DNA from: Candidatus Pseudobutyricicoccus lothianensis
GTDB taxonomy: Bacteria; Bacillota; Clostridia; Oscillospirales; Butyricicoccaceae
Assembly: GCA_904419295.1 (NCBI GenBank)
Contig: CAJFRA010000001.1
Coordinates: 1 to 64,000 of the forward strand
Direction of reading: 5' to 3'
Length of the DNA: 64,000 nucleotides
The translations under genes and the position numbers were made by a program. Below the pieces are notes generated by a model that saw nothing but the letters and a program-made list of their open reading frames with translations, did no database searches and had not been told where the DNA came from. Numbering within the stretch: position 1 is the first letter of the stretch; every line of letters starts with the position of its first letter. Below, one piece after another: positions 1 through 8,043 of this stretch.

Positions 1-143
1 TGGAGAGGCACCGCTGGCGCGCCGCCTCTCCGCTTAAAACTTCATATTTTTCTACATAGGTGCCTTTTTGTGCTGTCCGTACAATCTGGGGCGGTTCATT
101 TGCGGCATTGCCTTTTTGGAGCCAGAAAACAGAGATTGGTGCC

Positions 144-179
144 AAAAAAGGGATGTACCCGGGGGTACATCCCTTTTTT
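144..179. terminator. Bidirectional intrinsic terminator
   Basis: An inverted repeat with arms GGGATGTACC and GGTACATCCC is flanked by six A on the left and six T on the right, so it can end transcripts from both strands. It sits just beyond the stop of the leftward membrane-protein gene. Confidence 0.85.
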
Positions 180-213
180 GATCTACAAGATCTAGCTTGC
201 GGCATCCTCCGTT

Positions 214-1159
214 TTATTTGGAAGCCGATTCCTTTTTTTCCTGCTGCCGCCGTTCGTAGGTGCGCATCAGCTGCTGCCGGTGGAACAGATCGGTGTGTTC
301 GGCGCTGGCCTCCTCCTGGATCACGGCATTGTCGCCAGTGATGCGTGGACCATCACCTGGCGGGCGGAAGCGGTTGGCTGCGGCCATGGGAGCGAAGGAG
401 CGGGTCATCAAATGGAAGCAGGAATCCAGCATGGCAAAGGGCTGTATCAGGGTGATGGACAGGCTGTGGAGCCCCAGGCGCTTGGCGCGGCGGCACAGCA
501 GCAAGGCAAACAACAGCCCGGCAGCCACCCAGGCCAGCGGCCACAAAAAGCCGGCGATGCCGCCGATCAGCAGCAGCACGGCACAGACACCATCCAGCGT
601 GTTGTCCGTATCGTATCCCCGGTTCAAGATCAGATAATCCCGGTATTTGCGGTAGAACAAGTTGCAAACCAGGGCATAGACCAGGGCGGCGGCCACCCAA
701 CCCATACCGTCAAAGAAATTGTCGGGCTGCACATAGGCGTTGGGATCTTCCCGGGCCACTGTGGGGGAAGAATCCCGATCGTCACTGCCGGTCACCACAT
801 CCAGGTAGTTCCGCAAGGCCACGTGCCAACTGCTGGAAGAAGCGGGAGTACCGGCCAGTTCCGCCTCCAGGATCCGGGCCGTCAAAGCGCCGTAAAGCAA
901 CAGTCCAAGGACCACCAAGACGATCAGCAGCCAGCGGGTCCGTTCCCGTCGGAAATAGTGGTTCATAGAGAAACAAAACTGCACTGACGGCAAAATAGAG
1001 CAGCAGCGCCAAGCTGAGCAGGATGAGAATTGCCATCAGGGGCCAATAGACCGGGGCCACTTTGCTGCATTTTCGGGTCAGCTCTGTGCACAAAAAGGCA
1101 GCAGCACCCAGCAACAGCAAACGGGAAAAACGGTTTGGAACAAAACGACGGGTCGGCAT
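214..1159 (-). pseudogene. Multi-TM membrane protein gene, apparently frameshifted near 966-985
   Basis: The function is not recognised. An ATG at 1159 has an excellent ribosome binding site (AGGAGG, 6 nt upstream) and opens a frame starting MPTRRFVPNRF, with hydrophobic segments at about residues 10-25 and 38-60. Around 966-985 the membrane-protein character leaves this frame, which runs on as Pro/Gly/Arg-rich shadow to 782. It continues in the next frame (NHYFRRERTRW, then LLIVLVVLGLLLYG) down to the stop at 214, with further hydrophobic stretches. The second frame has no ribosome binding site of its own at the ATG at 966, and the two frames overlap by about 180 nt. One gene with a one-base insertion, for example in the T-run near 976-985, or a sequencing error explains this better than two overlapping genes. 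Confidence 0.6.
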
Positions 1160-1227
1160 AAAGATCCTCCTTTCTCTGGGAAACAAAAGACAGACAAAGG
1201 GAACAGATGACCGATGATATTATGGTT

Positions 1228-1256
1228 AGTTTAACAGATATCACAAGAAATGACAA
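1228..1256 (-). promoter_or_regulatory. Promoter for the 214-1159 gene
   Basis: On the minus strand a -35 TTGTCA and a -10 TAAACT are separated by 17 nt, about 70 nt upstream of the ATG at 1159. Confidence 0.5.
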
Positions 1257-1620
1257 TAGGGTCCGATCAGGAGGGAGAGCAAGAAAAGACAAGGAAAAGA
1301 AAGGTGGATCGGAAGAAAAAGACAGGCAGGAGGAAGGTGGACAGCCCCATGAGAGGCCAGAGTGGAAACAAAAAGTAACAAAAGGGTGATAAAAAGAGTT
1401 ACAACAGGCAAACCGGAGAGAGCAAAAAAAGAAACTTGGGAAAAACAGCACTTTTTACCGCCAAAATACTTTGTATTTCCGGCAAAGAAATGGAGAAAAA
1501 CCAATAAAATTTCGGGATATTGGATGGGAAACGAAAAATTATTTGCGCGAAAAAGGGAGGACAGAGACCAAAAAACACCCCGGTTTTACCCCTTTGGTGG
1601 GGAATGACGAAAGAAAAAGG

Positions 1621-1649
1621 TTGCAAAATAGTATCAAATCGGTTACAAT
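1621..1649 (+). promoter_or_regulatory. Promoter for the 3D-domain protein
   Basis: A -35 TTGCAA and a -10 TACAAT are separated by 17 nt. The implied 5' leader before the start at 1814 is about 155 nt. Confidence 0.75.
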
Positions 1650-1813
1650 GAAAAAAGTTTCAAGGGGCCATACCTGAGGCTGACAGAAAAGCCGGCAGCA
1701 AAACGGCAGCGGAGCGGCCTGTGGGATGGAACGAGAAAAGTTGCAGTTTATTGATGCGCCGAGGGCCGGACCTGGGCCGGAAGCGCCGCCAGACAGTAAG
1801 GGGGAAATTCCGA

Positions 1814-2803
1814 ATGGAGACCAACAAGAGACACAGCAGACTGGTGCCGGTGTGCGCCATGTTTGCCGGGGCATCTGTGCTGATGAGCGCCATGACGATA
1901 TCGACCAAGACCGTGGCGGTGTATGACGGAGCGGAGCGGAAGCTGGTACACACCACGGCCAACGATCCGGGGATCGTGGCCCGGGCGGCGGGGCTACAGC
2001 TTTCGGCAGACGACGATGTGTTTTTCACCGATGACCCGGCAGACGGCTTTGGGGTGCTGCAGATCAACCGGGCCTTCCCGGTGCTGATCTCTGCCGATGG
2101 CAAAGCCCATATGCTGCAGACCACCGGCGGCACGGTGTCCAGCATCCTGGCGGATGCGGGCATCACCCTTTCGCCGGAAGACCTGGTCTACCCCGCGGCC
2201 GATGAGCCTTTGACCCAGGGCAGCGACATCACAGTGCGCCGGGTGGAGGTCCGCAATGAACAGGTGGCGGAAAGCATCCCCTATGAATCCACCACGGTGA
2301 ACAACCCCGATCTGCCCTATGGGCAAAGCCGGGTGGCGGTAGCCGGCCAAGCCGGTGAAAAAGTGACCACCTTCCGGGTGGAATACCGGGACGGCGAAGA
2401 ATACAGCCGCACCAGCCTTTCTACAGAGATCACCCGCCAGCCGGTGACAGAAGTGATTGAAATCGGCACCGGCGGTGTGGTAGAATATAACGGCAATGTG
2501 TATCCCTACAGCCGCGTCATCCAGATGAGCGCCACGGCTTACACCACCGAGCACCGCAAAGGGGCCCGCACGGCCTCCGGCACAGTGGCACGGGTGGGCG
2601 CTGTGGCAGTGGATAAAAACGTGATCCCGCTGGGCACCCGGCTGTTCATCCGCGGCAGCGACGGTTCTTTCACCTATGGCGTGGCTGTGGCAGAGGATAC
2701 GGGCAGCGCCATCAAAGGGAACAAGATCGACCTGTATTTCAACACCTACCGGGAGTGCATCCAGTTTGGCCGCCAGGACGTGACGGTCTATGTGCTGAAA
2801 TAG
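1814..2803 (+). CDS. YabE-like DUF348/G5/3D domain cell-wall protein
   Basis: A 329-aa exported protein likely to act on peptidoglycan. Residues about 10-28 form a signal/anchor segment. Two DUF348 (YabE-type) repeats follow at about 31-75 and 88-127, then a G5-like region (about 140-215) and a C-terminal 3D domain (about 235-329). The 3D domain shows the conserved Asp residues in AVDK, AEDTG and KIDLYF. In Bacillus and Clostridia the same architecture lies next to ksgA, as it does here, although rnmV, usually between them, is missing. The ATG at 1814 is chosen because a GGGGG stretch lies about 8 nt upstream and the signal anchor follows directly. The frame is open to 1721, but that extension is Arg-rich and lacks a ribosome binding site. 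3D domains resemble MltA-type lytic transglycosylases, so a muralytic or resuscitation role is an inference. Confidence 0.88.
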   Translation: METNKRHSRLVPVCAMFAGASVLMSAMTISTKTVAVYDGAERKLVHTTANDPGIVARAAGLQLSADDDVFFTDDPADGFGVLQINRAFPVLISADGKAHMLQTTGGTVSSILADAGITLSPEDLVYPAADEPLTQGSDITVRRVEVRNEQVAESIPYESTTVNNPDLPYGQSRVAVAGQAGEKVTTFRVEYRDGEEYSRTSLSTEITRQPVTEVIEIGTGGVVEYNGNVYPYSRVIQMSATAYTTEHRKGARTASGTVARVGAVAVDKNVIPLGTRLFIRGSDGSFTYGVAVAEDTGSAIKGNKIDLYFNTYRECIQFGRQDVTVYVLK

Positions 2804-2862
2804 GCACCGGTGGGCAACGGGAGCCTGGAGGGGCGCAAGTACGAGAGCAAGGGTGATCCCAA

Positions 2863-3741
2863 CTGAATCTGACGGATATCGGCGTAATCAAAGGGCTGTT
2901 GGCCCAACATGGGTTCCATTTTTCCAAGGGGCTGGGGCAGAATTTTCTCTGCGCCCCCCATGTGCCGCCGGCCATTGCCCAACAGGCTGGCATCGATGAG
3001 CGGACCGGTGTGATGGAGGTGGGGCCTGGCATCGGGACCCTGACCCAGGAGCTGTGTAAGCGGGCCCGCAAAGTGGTGGCGGTGGAACTGGACCCCCGCT
3101 TGCCGCCTGTGTTGGAGCAGACGCTGGCGGAATATGACAATTTCACGTTGGTCCAAGGGGATATCCTCAAGACCGATTTGCCGGCCCTGTGCCAGCGGGA
3201 GCTGGGGGAAGGCCCGTTGGTGGCCTGTGCCAACCTGCCGTATTACATCACCACACCGGCCTTGAGCGCCCTCATCGACAGCCGGTGTTTCCAGACCATC
3301 ACCGTCATGGTGCAAAAAGAGGTGGCCCACCGCATCTGCGCCAAAGCGGGCACCGCCGATTACGGCGCCTTTTCGGTGTACTGCCAATACCATGCAAGAC
3401 CATCCATCGTGCTGGATGTGCCCGCCGGATGCTTTATTCCGGCGCCCAAAGTGGATTCCGCCGTGGTGCGGCTGGATCGATACGAACAGTGCCCCTGGCA
3501 AGTGGAGGATGAAAAGCTGTTTTTCCGGGTGGTCAAAGCGGCTTTTGCCCAGCGGCGCAAAATGCTGCGGGGATGCCTGCGCCACGGCTTTTCCCAGCTG
3601 GACGCCCAGCAGATCGCAGGCTGCCTCGCCCAGGCGGGCCTGCCGGACACGGTGCGGGGAGAGCAGCTGGATCTGGCGCAGTTTGCCCTCTTGACCCAGG
3701 CGGTGGCCCGGGCCTTGGCACAACAGGGGGAAAAGCCGTGA
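2863..3741 (+). CDS. ksgA: 16S rRNA dimethyladenosine transferase KsgA (RsmA)
   Basis: Dimethylates two adjacent adenosines in the 3' terminal hairpin of 16S rRNA using S-adenosylmethionine. The N-terminus has the family signature FSKGLGQNFL, followed by the SAM-binding motif EVGPGIGTLT, acidic VELD and the catalytic NLPYYITTP (motif IV). The length of about 292 aa is normal. No ATG lies in frame near the conserved start. The frame opens after a TGA at 2854 and its first residues read LNLTDIGVIKGLL, matching the usual N-terminus of this family, so a CTG start at 2863 is most likely (weak upstream AAGGGTG). A TTG at 2899 would cut into the conserved helix. It probably shares a transcript with the 3D-domain gene. 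Confidence 0.93.
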   Translation: MNLTDIGVIKGLLAQHGFHFSKGLGQNFLCAPHVPPAIAQQAGIDERTGVMEVGPGIGTLTQELCKRARKVVAVELDPRLPPVLEQTLAEYDNFTLVQGDILKTDLPALCQRELGEGPLVACANLPYYITTPALSALIDSRCFQTITVMVQKEVAHRICAKAGTADYGAFSVYCQYHARPSIVLDVPAGCFIPAPKVDSAVVRLDRYEQCPWQVEDEKLFFRVVKAAFAQRRKMLRGCLRHGFSQLDAQQIAGCLAQAGLPDTVRGEQLDLAQFALLTQAVARALAQQGEKP

Positions 3742-4010
3742 TCCGGTGGCTGCTGGCCTATGTGCTGCTGGTGAATCTGGTGGCTTTTTGCCTGTGCGGT
3801 GTGGATAAGCGGCGGGCCAAAAAAGGGCGTTGGCGCATTGCAGAGCGGACGCTGCTGACAGCGGCGCTGTTGGGCGGCAGCCCCGGCCTTCTGCTGGGGA
3901 TGCGGGCCTTTCACCATAAAACACGGCATAAGAAATTTACAGTGGGCGTGCCCCTGCTGCTGCTCTGCCAGCTGGCGCTGGTGTTTTGGCTGTGGCGGCG
4001 GTTCGCCTGA
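3738..4010 (+). CDS. DUF1294 small membrane protein
   Basis: A 90-aa protein of the DUF1294 family, starting at a GTG that overlaps the ksgA stop (GTGA), with AGGGGG 7 nt upstream. Hydrophobic segments lie at about residues 3-20, 36-52 and 68-86. Between them is the conserved basic stretch DKRRAKKGRWRIAERTLL, followed by the GGSPG and HKTRHKKF motifs typical of the family. The function is unknown. Translational coupling to ksgA is suggested by the overlap. Confidence 0.85.
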   Translation: MIRWLLAYVLLVNLVAFCLCGVDKRRAKKGRWRIAERTLLTAALLGGSPGLLLGMRAFHHKTRHKKFTVGVPLLLLCQLALVFWLWRRFA

Positions 4011-4014
4011 GATT

Positions 4015-4044
4015 CCCCATCTGCCCCTGCAGATGGGGCTTTTT
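4015..4044 (+). terminator. Intrinsic terminator after ksgA-DUF1294
   Basis: A 10-bp stem CCCCATCTGC/GCAGATGGGG with a 4-nt loop is followed by CTTTTTG. Confidence 0.85.
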
Positions 4045-4083
4045 GCCCGCTGCGGCAAGGCGGCGGTTTGCGGAGGTATGCCC

Positions 4084-4890
4084 ATGTTAAAACGATTGCG
4101 CCGCCTGGCCCTTTGCCTGGTGCTGCTGGGGGCAGTGGCCCTGGCCTATGCCCGGTGGATCGAGCCCCGCTGGCTCCAGGTGAAAGAGCATTACCTGACC
4201 CAGAGCGCCCTGGAACAGGATGTCACCTTGGTCTGCTTTGGCGACACCCATGTGGGGCTGGATACCACGGCGGAAGACTTGGCCCGGTGGGTGGAACAGA
4301 TCAACCGGCAGCAGCCCGATGTGGTGGTGTTCCTGGGGGATCTGTTCGACGATTACAGCCAATACCAGGGAGACCCGGAAGAGGTGGTACAGGCTCTGGC
4401 GGACATCCGCGCCGCCGACAAGCTGGCAGTGGTGGGCAACCACGATGTGGGCGGCGGCGCAGAGCGGGTATACGAAGGCCTGATGGAGCGGGCGGGCTTT
4501 ACTGTGCTGCGCAATGAGAGCGCAGAATGCCAGGGCATCCGCTTTATCGGCGCCGACGAGATGCTGTTTTATCACCCGGATGTGACCGGGCTTTCCGGCC
4601 AGGGGATCTGCAACATCCTGCTGTGCCACGAGCCGGATTTTGCCGATGAAGCCGAGCCTTTTGCACTGATGCTGGCCGGCCATACCCATGGCGGCCAGGT
4701 GCGGCTGCCCTTTTGCCCGCCCTTTGTGCGCCCGCCGGGGGGCGAAGGGTACACCGCCGGCTTTTACCAGACGGCAAAGGGGACCCTCTATGTGAACCGG
4801 GGGCTGGGCATGACATCGCTGCCCCTGCGCTTTGGCGCCCGGCCGGAGCTGACGGTTTTTCATCTGCAGGCCGGCCAGGGAGCAGAATGA
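4084..4890 (+). CDS. Membrane-anchored metallophosphoesterase (YkuE-like)
   Basis: A 268-aa calcineurin-like phosphoesterase with an N-terminal anchor (about residues 5-22) that places the catalytic domain outside the membrane. The di-metal motifs appear in order: GDTHVG, GDLFDD, GNHDVG and AGHTHGGQ. The ATG at 4084 has GGAGG 7 nt upstream; the in-frame ATG at 4078 is too close to that site. B. subtilis YkuE and related enzymes are cell-wall or lipid-linked phosphoesterases, but the substrate cannot be read from sequence. A second phosphoesterase with a similar motif set is at 56707-57843. Confidence 0.9.
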   Translation: MLKRLRRLALCLVLLGAVALAYARWIEPRWLQVKEHYLTQSALEQDVTLVCFGDTHVGLDTTAEDLARWVEQINRQQPDVVVFLGDLFDDYSQYQGDPEEVVQALADIRAADKLAVVGNHDVGGGAERVYEGLMERAGFTVLRNESAECQGIRFIGADEMLFYHPDVTGLSGQGICNILLCHEPDFADEAEPFALMLAGHTHGGQVRLPFCPPFVRPPGGEGYTAGFYQTAKGTLYVNRGLGMTSLPLRFGARPELTVFHLQAGQGAE

Positions 4891-4951
4891 CACAGGGCAG
4901 GCGGCCTTTGCGTAAACTGGGGTAGACCTGTTTGCGAAAGGAGCGAATGCC

Positions 4952-5482
4952 ATGATGGAACAAGGGGGCAGGCCCTGCTACATCGATCTGCCCTATCCCC
5001 AGGTGACGCCCGGCCGGGACCCGTTGGCAGTGTGCCTGTTGATGGAGGACTATAGCGGCGCCGCATCGGAGCTTTCTGCCGTGCACCAGTACATCTATGC
5101 CGCCGCACAGCTGAAAGGGAAGTGCGACCCGGTGAGCCAGCTGTTGCGCCAGGTGGCGATCGTGGAGATGCACCACTTGGAACTGCTGGCCCAAGCTGTA
5201 CTGGCCAAAGGCGGCGATCCCCGCTATGTGATGCGGGGCGGCCGCAAGCCGGAGCGTTTTTGGAACGCCGGCATCATTGCATATGGCAAGGGGGCAGGGA
5301 ACATCCTATTGGAGAGCATCCAGGGGGAGCAGGGAGCCATCGCCCAGTACCAGCAGCACATCCAGCAGCTGGGGGATGAATCGGCCAAGGCTTTGCTGCG
5401 GCGCATCGTGATGGATGAGGAATGCCACCTGCAGGCGTTTACCGACCAATTCCGGCAATGGGCGGAGAAGGAAGGACGATAG
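4952..5482 (+). CDS. Ferritin-like di-iron protein
   Basis: A 176-aa four-helix-bundle protein. The di-metal ligands are visible as a Glu in SGAASELSAVHQ, the pair in VEMHHLELL, a Glu in IQGEQGAIAQYQ and the pair in MDEECHLQAF (E...ExxH...E...ExxH). The spacing fits ferritin-like, manganese-catalase or rubrerythrin-type proteins without a rubredoxin domain. A role in oxidative-stress defence or metal handling is likely in an anaerobe. AAAGGAG lies 8 nt before the ATG at 4952. It stands apart from the phosphoesterase by about 60 nt and could be transcribed with it. Confidence 0.82.
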   Translation: MMEQGGRPCYIDLPYPQVTPGRDPLAVCLLMEDYSGAASELSAVHQYIYAAAQLKGKCDPVSQLLRQVAIVEMHHLELLAQAVLAKGGDPRYVMRGGRKPERFWNAGIIAYGKGAGNILLESIQGEQGAIAQYQQHIQQLGDESAKALLRRIVMDEECHLQAFTDQFRQWAEKEGR

Positions 5483-5612
5483 CAGAAGGCCGGCACAGCC
5501 CTATGCTGGGCCGGCCCTTCGCTTTGAGGCAAAGGGACAAGGCCGCGGGCCCGGTTGGGGCAGACAGCCAAGGGCAAAAGGGCGGGCCAGAGGAAAAACA
5601 AAGGAGACGATC

Positions 5613-7400
5613 ATGGAGCGGGATGATTGGGAAGAGATCCGCCGCACCAGCCAGCAGCAGGAAGCGGCGCAGAAAAAACGGTACGACCAATGCGCCTTTT
5701 ACCGCATCTGTGCCGCGTTGTGCGCAGTGGGGTTCGGCATTGCCGGCTACCACCTGGCTTTTTGGCTGGATTATGCCCTTGCGGCCCTGGCCGCGGCGGC
5801 ATTCGTGGGGCTGGTCAAATGGCACGACCGCATCGAAGATGCCATGGCTTGGCAGAGGGCCCGGAAAGAGACGGCCCAGGCCTATCTGGACCGGTTTGGA
5901 GAAGAGTGGAAGCAGACCGGCGACCCGGGAGAAGAATACCAGTCGGAGACCTTTCCCCAGGGAAAAGACCTGGATCTGTTTGGGCCCCATTCCCTGTATC
6001 AATACATCTGCATGGCCTCTACGCCCTTTGGCAGAGACCAGTTGGCCCAGTGGCTGAAAGAGGGCGCGCCCGGAGGAGAGGACCTAGCTCAGCGGCAGCA
6101 GGCCGTGCGGGAACTGGCCGGGGAGCGGGAGTTCCTCCTCCGGTTCCAGACGGCGGCCCGGGCGGAACAAAAGGAAAAAGGACAAGCGCCCGCCCAGGCG
6201 TTGGAAGGCTTTTTGCAGGCTGTCCGGCAGCCGGGAGGGGAGAAGGAAGGGCTGCGCCTGCTGCGCTGGGCCCTGCCGGCTGTGACGCTGGCCGCTGTGG
6301 CGCTGGCGCTGCTTGGCGTGCCCCGGGCGGCGGGAGCCGCTTCGCTGCTGTGCGGCTTGCAGCTGTTTTTTGCCCTGCTGGCCTATCATTGGAACGAAAA
6401 GCAGATCCGCCCGGTCCACAGGTTCCAGCAGCGGGTGGCGCCTTACCGCCGGCTGGCAGAAGCGGTGGAGGCCATGGAATTCCAAAGCGCCGAACTGGTG
6501 CAGCTGCGCCAGACGCTCCAGGGGGCGGGAGATGCGATGAAAGAGCTGGAAGCCCTCAGCGAAAGCGCTTCCGCCCGGTATAATTTTGTGGCATTCGTGC
6601 TGTACAACGGCTTGTTCCTCCACGATTTCCACTGCATGGCCCGCATCCAGGCCTGGCGCCGCCGGTATGGAGAGCGGCTGGAGGGATGGCTCCAAGCCCT
6701 GGGGCAGATGGAAGCGCTCATCAGCCTGGGCACGCTGTGCCACTGCAAAGCGGTCTGGTGCTTCCCGCAGATCAGCCAGTCGGAACGGCCTTTCCTGGCG
6801 GCAAAGGACATCCGCCATCCGCTGATCGGTGAAGACAAGGCAGTAGGCAATGATTTTGACCTGTGCCAAAGCATTTGCATCATCACCGGCTCCAATATGT
6901 CCGGCAAGACCACGTTTTTGCGGACCATCGGGGTCAACCTGACACTGGCCTATGCAGGCGGTGCAGTAGCCGCCCGGGAATGTGCTGCTTCGACCATGGC
7001 GATCTGTACTTCCATGCGGGTGGAAGACGACGTGAGCCGGGGGATCTCCACCTTTTATGCCGAACTGCTGCGGATCAAGAGCATCATCGACCAGAGCCGG
7101 GCCGGTGCGCCCATGCTGGTGCTCATCGATGAGATCTACCGGGGGACCAATTCCAACGACCGGATCACCGGCGCCCGGCAGACCATCTGCCGGCTGGGGC
7201 AGCCCCACATCCTCACCATGGTGACCACCCATGATTTTGAACTGTGTGACCTGGAGCAAGAACCCGGCGTCCGGGCGGTGAATTACCACTTTGAAGAGCA
7301 GTACACCGAAGATTCGATCTGTTTTGATTACAAGATCAAAAAAGGGCGCTGCCGCACCACAAACGCCCAGCACCTGCTGCGCCTGGCGGGGATCCTATAG
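5613..7400 (+). CDS. Membrane-anchored MutS-like ATPase
   Basis: A 595-aa protein with two pairs of hydrophobic helices (about residues 33-70 and 210-255), a MutS-type lever/clamp-like helical region and a C-terminal MutS ABC ATPase domain. Walker A is GSNMSGKTT (from about residue 426). Walker B is MLVLIDE (about 500) followed by the MutS signature RGTNSNDR. It lacks the mismatch-recognition domain and the Smr domain of MutS2. Membrane-bound MutS family members of this architecture occur in Firmicutes and Bacteroidetes; their role is not established to my knowledge. The start is set by AAGGAG 6 nt before the ATG at 5613. The frame extends upstream to 5415 but reads as the shadow of the preceding gene. 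Confidence 0.85.
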   Translation: MERDDWEEIRRTSQQQEAAQKKRYDQCAFYRICAALCAVGFGIAGYHLAFWLDYALAALAAAAFVGLVKWHDRIEDAMAWQRARKETAQAYLDRFGEEWKQTGDPGEEYQSETFPQGKDLDLFGPHSLYQYICMASTPFGRDQLAQWLKEGAPGGEDLAQRQQAVRELAGEREFLLRFQTAARAEQKEKGQAPAQALEGFLQAVRQPGGEKEGLRLLRWALPAVTLAAVALALLGVPRAAGAASLLCGLQLFFALLAYHWNEKQIRPVHRFQQRVAPYRRLAEAVEAMEFQSAELVQLRQTLQGAGDAMKELEALSESASARYNFVAFVLYNGLFLHDFHCMARIQAWRRRYGERLEGWLQALGQMEALISLGTLCHCKAVWCFPQISQSERPFLAAKDIRHPLIGEDKAVGNDFDLCQSICIITGSNMSGKTTFLRTIGVNLTLAYAGGAVAARECAASTMAICTSMRVEDDVSRGISTFYAELLRIKSIIDQSRAGAPMLVLIDEIYRGTNSNDRITGARQTICRLGQPHILTMVTTHDFELCDLEQEPGVRAVNYHFEEQYTEDSICFDYKIKKGRCRTTNAQHLLRLAGIL

Positions 7401-7401
7401 C

Positions 7402-7430
7402 AAAAAAGGACGGCTGTGCCGTCCTTTTTT
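7402..7430. terminator. Bidirectional intrinsic terminator between convergent genes
   Basis: Stem GGACGGC/GCCGTCC with a 3-nt loop, flanked by A6 and T6. It serves both the MutS-like gene and the leftward GrpB gene, whose stop overlaps its right edge. Confidence 0.88.
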
Positions 7431-7963
7431 CATTGGACTGTTTGTCCTTCTTGGGCCTGCTGCAAGATGCCGCGGATGAAATCGGTCTTGTGCTGGCAGT
7501 AGGCGTCGGGATCATACCGGAAGGGGCCGGCCAGCAGGATCTTCAGCGCCTGATAGGCCTGGCGGGCCTCTTCATGGGTGCGCAGGTAATCCCGAAAGGC
7601 GATGTGCTCCCGGTAGGGCGCCGCATCCTGCCAGCAGACATAGAGGTGGCAAGGCATGGCCCCGGTCTCTTCCCGGTGGAAGGCGTGGCGGCCCGGTAGG
7701 CCCAAGTCCCCTTGGTGGATGTACCCGGCCTGCTCCAAACGTTGGCAGACGACAGGAAACTCCGCCGGGCTGGGGATCACGACATCAATGTCCAAAATGG
7801 CTTTGGCCGCAAGGCCTTCCACCGATGTGCTGCCCACATGCTGGATGGATAGGATGGGCAGTCCGTCCAGCAGGGAGGACAGTGCTTGGCGGCGGCTCTC
7901 GAACTGCTGGGGCCAGCGGGGATCATAGGGGGTGATGACCACTTCTTTGGTGGCAAAAGGCAT
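7430..7963 (-). CDS. GrpB family (UPF0157) nucleotidyltransferase-like protein
   Basis: A 177-aa member of the GrpB/UPF0157 family, which shares the nucleotidyltransferase fold. The diagnostic stretch HVGSTSVEGLAAKAILDIDV lies at about residues 42-61, and the N-terminal ITPYDPRWPQQFE is also typical. The C-terminal part contains the conserved HLYVC and AFRDYLRTH motifs. The biochemical activity of most members is unknown. GGA-rich sequence (AAAGGACGG) precedes the ATG at 7963. The MBL-fold gene lies 80 nt upstream in the same direction, so a two-gene transcript is possible. Confidence 0.88.
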   Translation of the reverse strand: MPFATKEVVITPYDPRWPQQFESRRQALSSLLDGLPILSIQHVGSTSVEGLAAKAILDIDVVIPSPAEFPVVCQRLEQAGYIHQGDLGLPGRHAFHREETGAMPCHLYVCWQDAAPYREHIAFRDYLRTHEEARQAYQALKILLAGPFRYDPDAYCQHKTDFIRGILQQAQEGQTVQ

Positions 7964-8043
7964 AAAGATCCGTCCTTTCTGTGTGAAATGGAAAGTCCTT
8001 GGCAGATCATACCGCAGAGCGGGAAAATACGCAAGGCCTATGG

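Larger units (their letters stand above)
1160..1813. other. Intergenic region with divergent promoters, no supported gene
   Basis: This stretch of about 650 nt separates divergent genes. It holds the leftward promoter at 1228-1256 and the rightward promoter at 1621-1649. From about 1255 to 1440 the plus strand is strikingly purine-rich. The open frames here are low-complexity Lys/Arg/Glu or Phe/Leu/Cys translations without ribosome binding sites, so I do not call them genes. Confidence 0.6.

Noticed and set aside
1207..1626. Several 60-87-codon frames in the intergenic region before the 3D-domain gene
   Set aside because: Low-complexity Lys/Arg/Glu or Phe/Leu/Cys translations from a purine-rich strand, without ribosome binding sites.
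1650..1813. c-di-AMP (ydaO) riboswitch before the 3D-domain gene
   Set aside because: These riboswitches often precede such genes, but I could not find the conserved core motifs in this leader.
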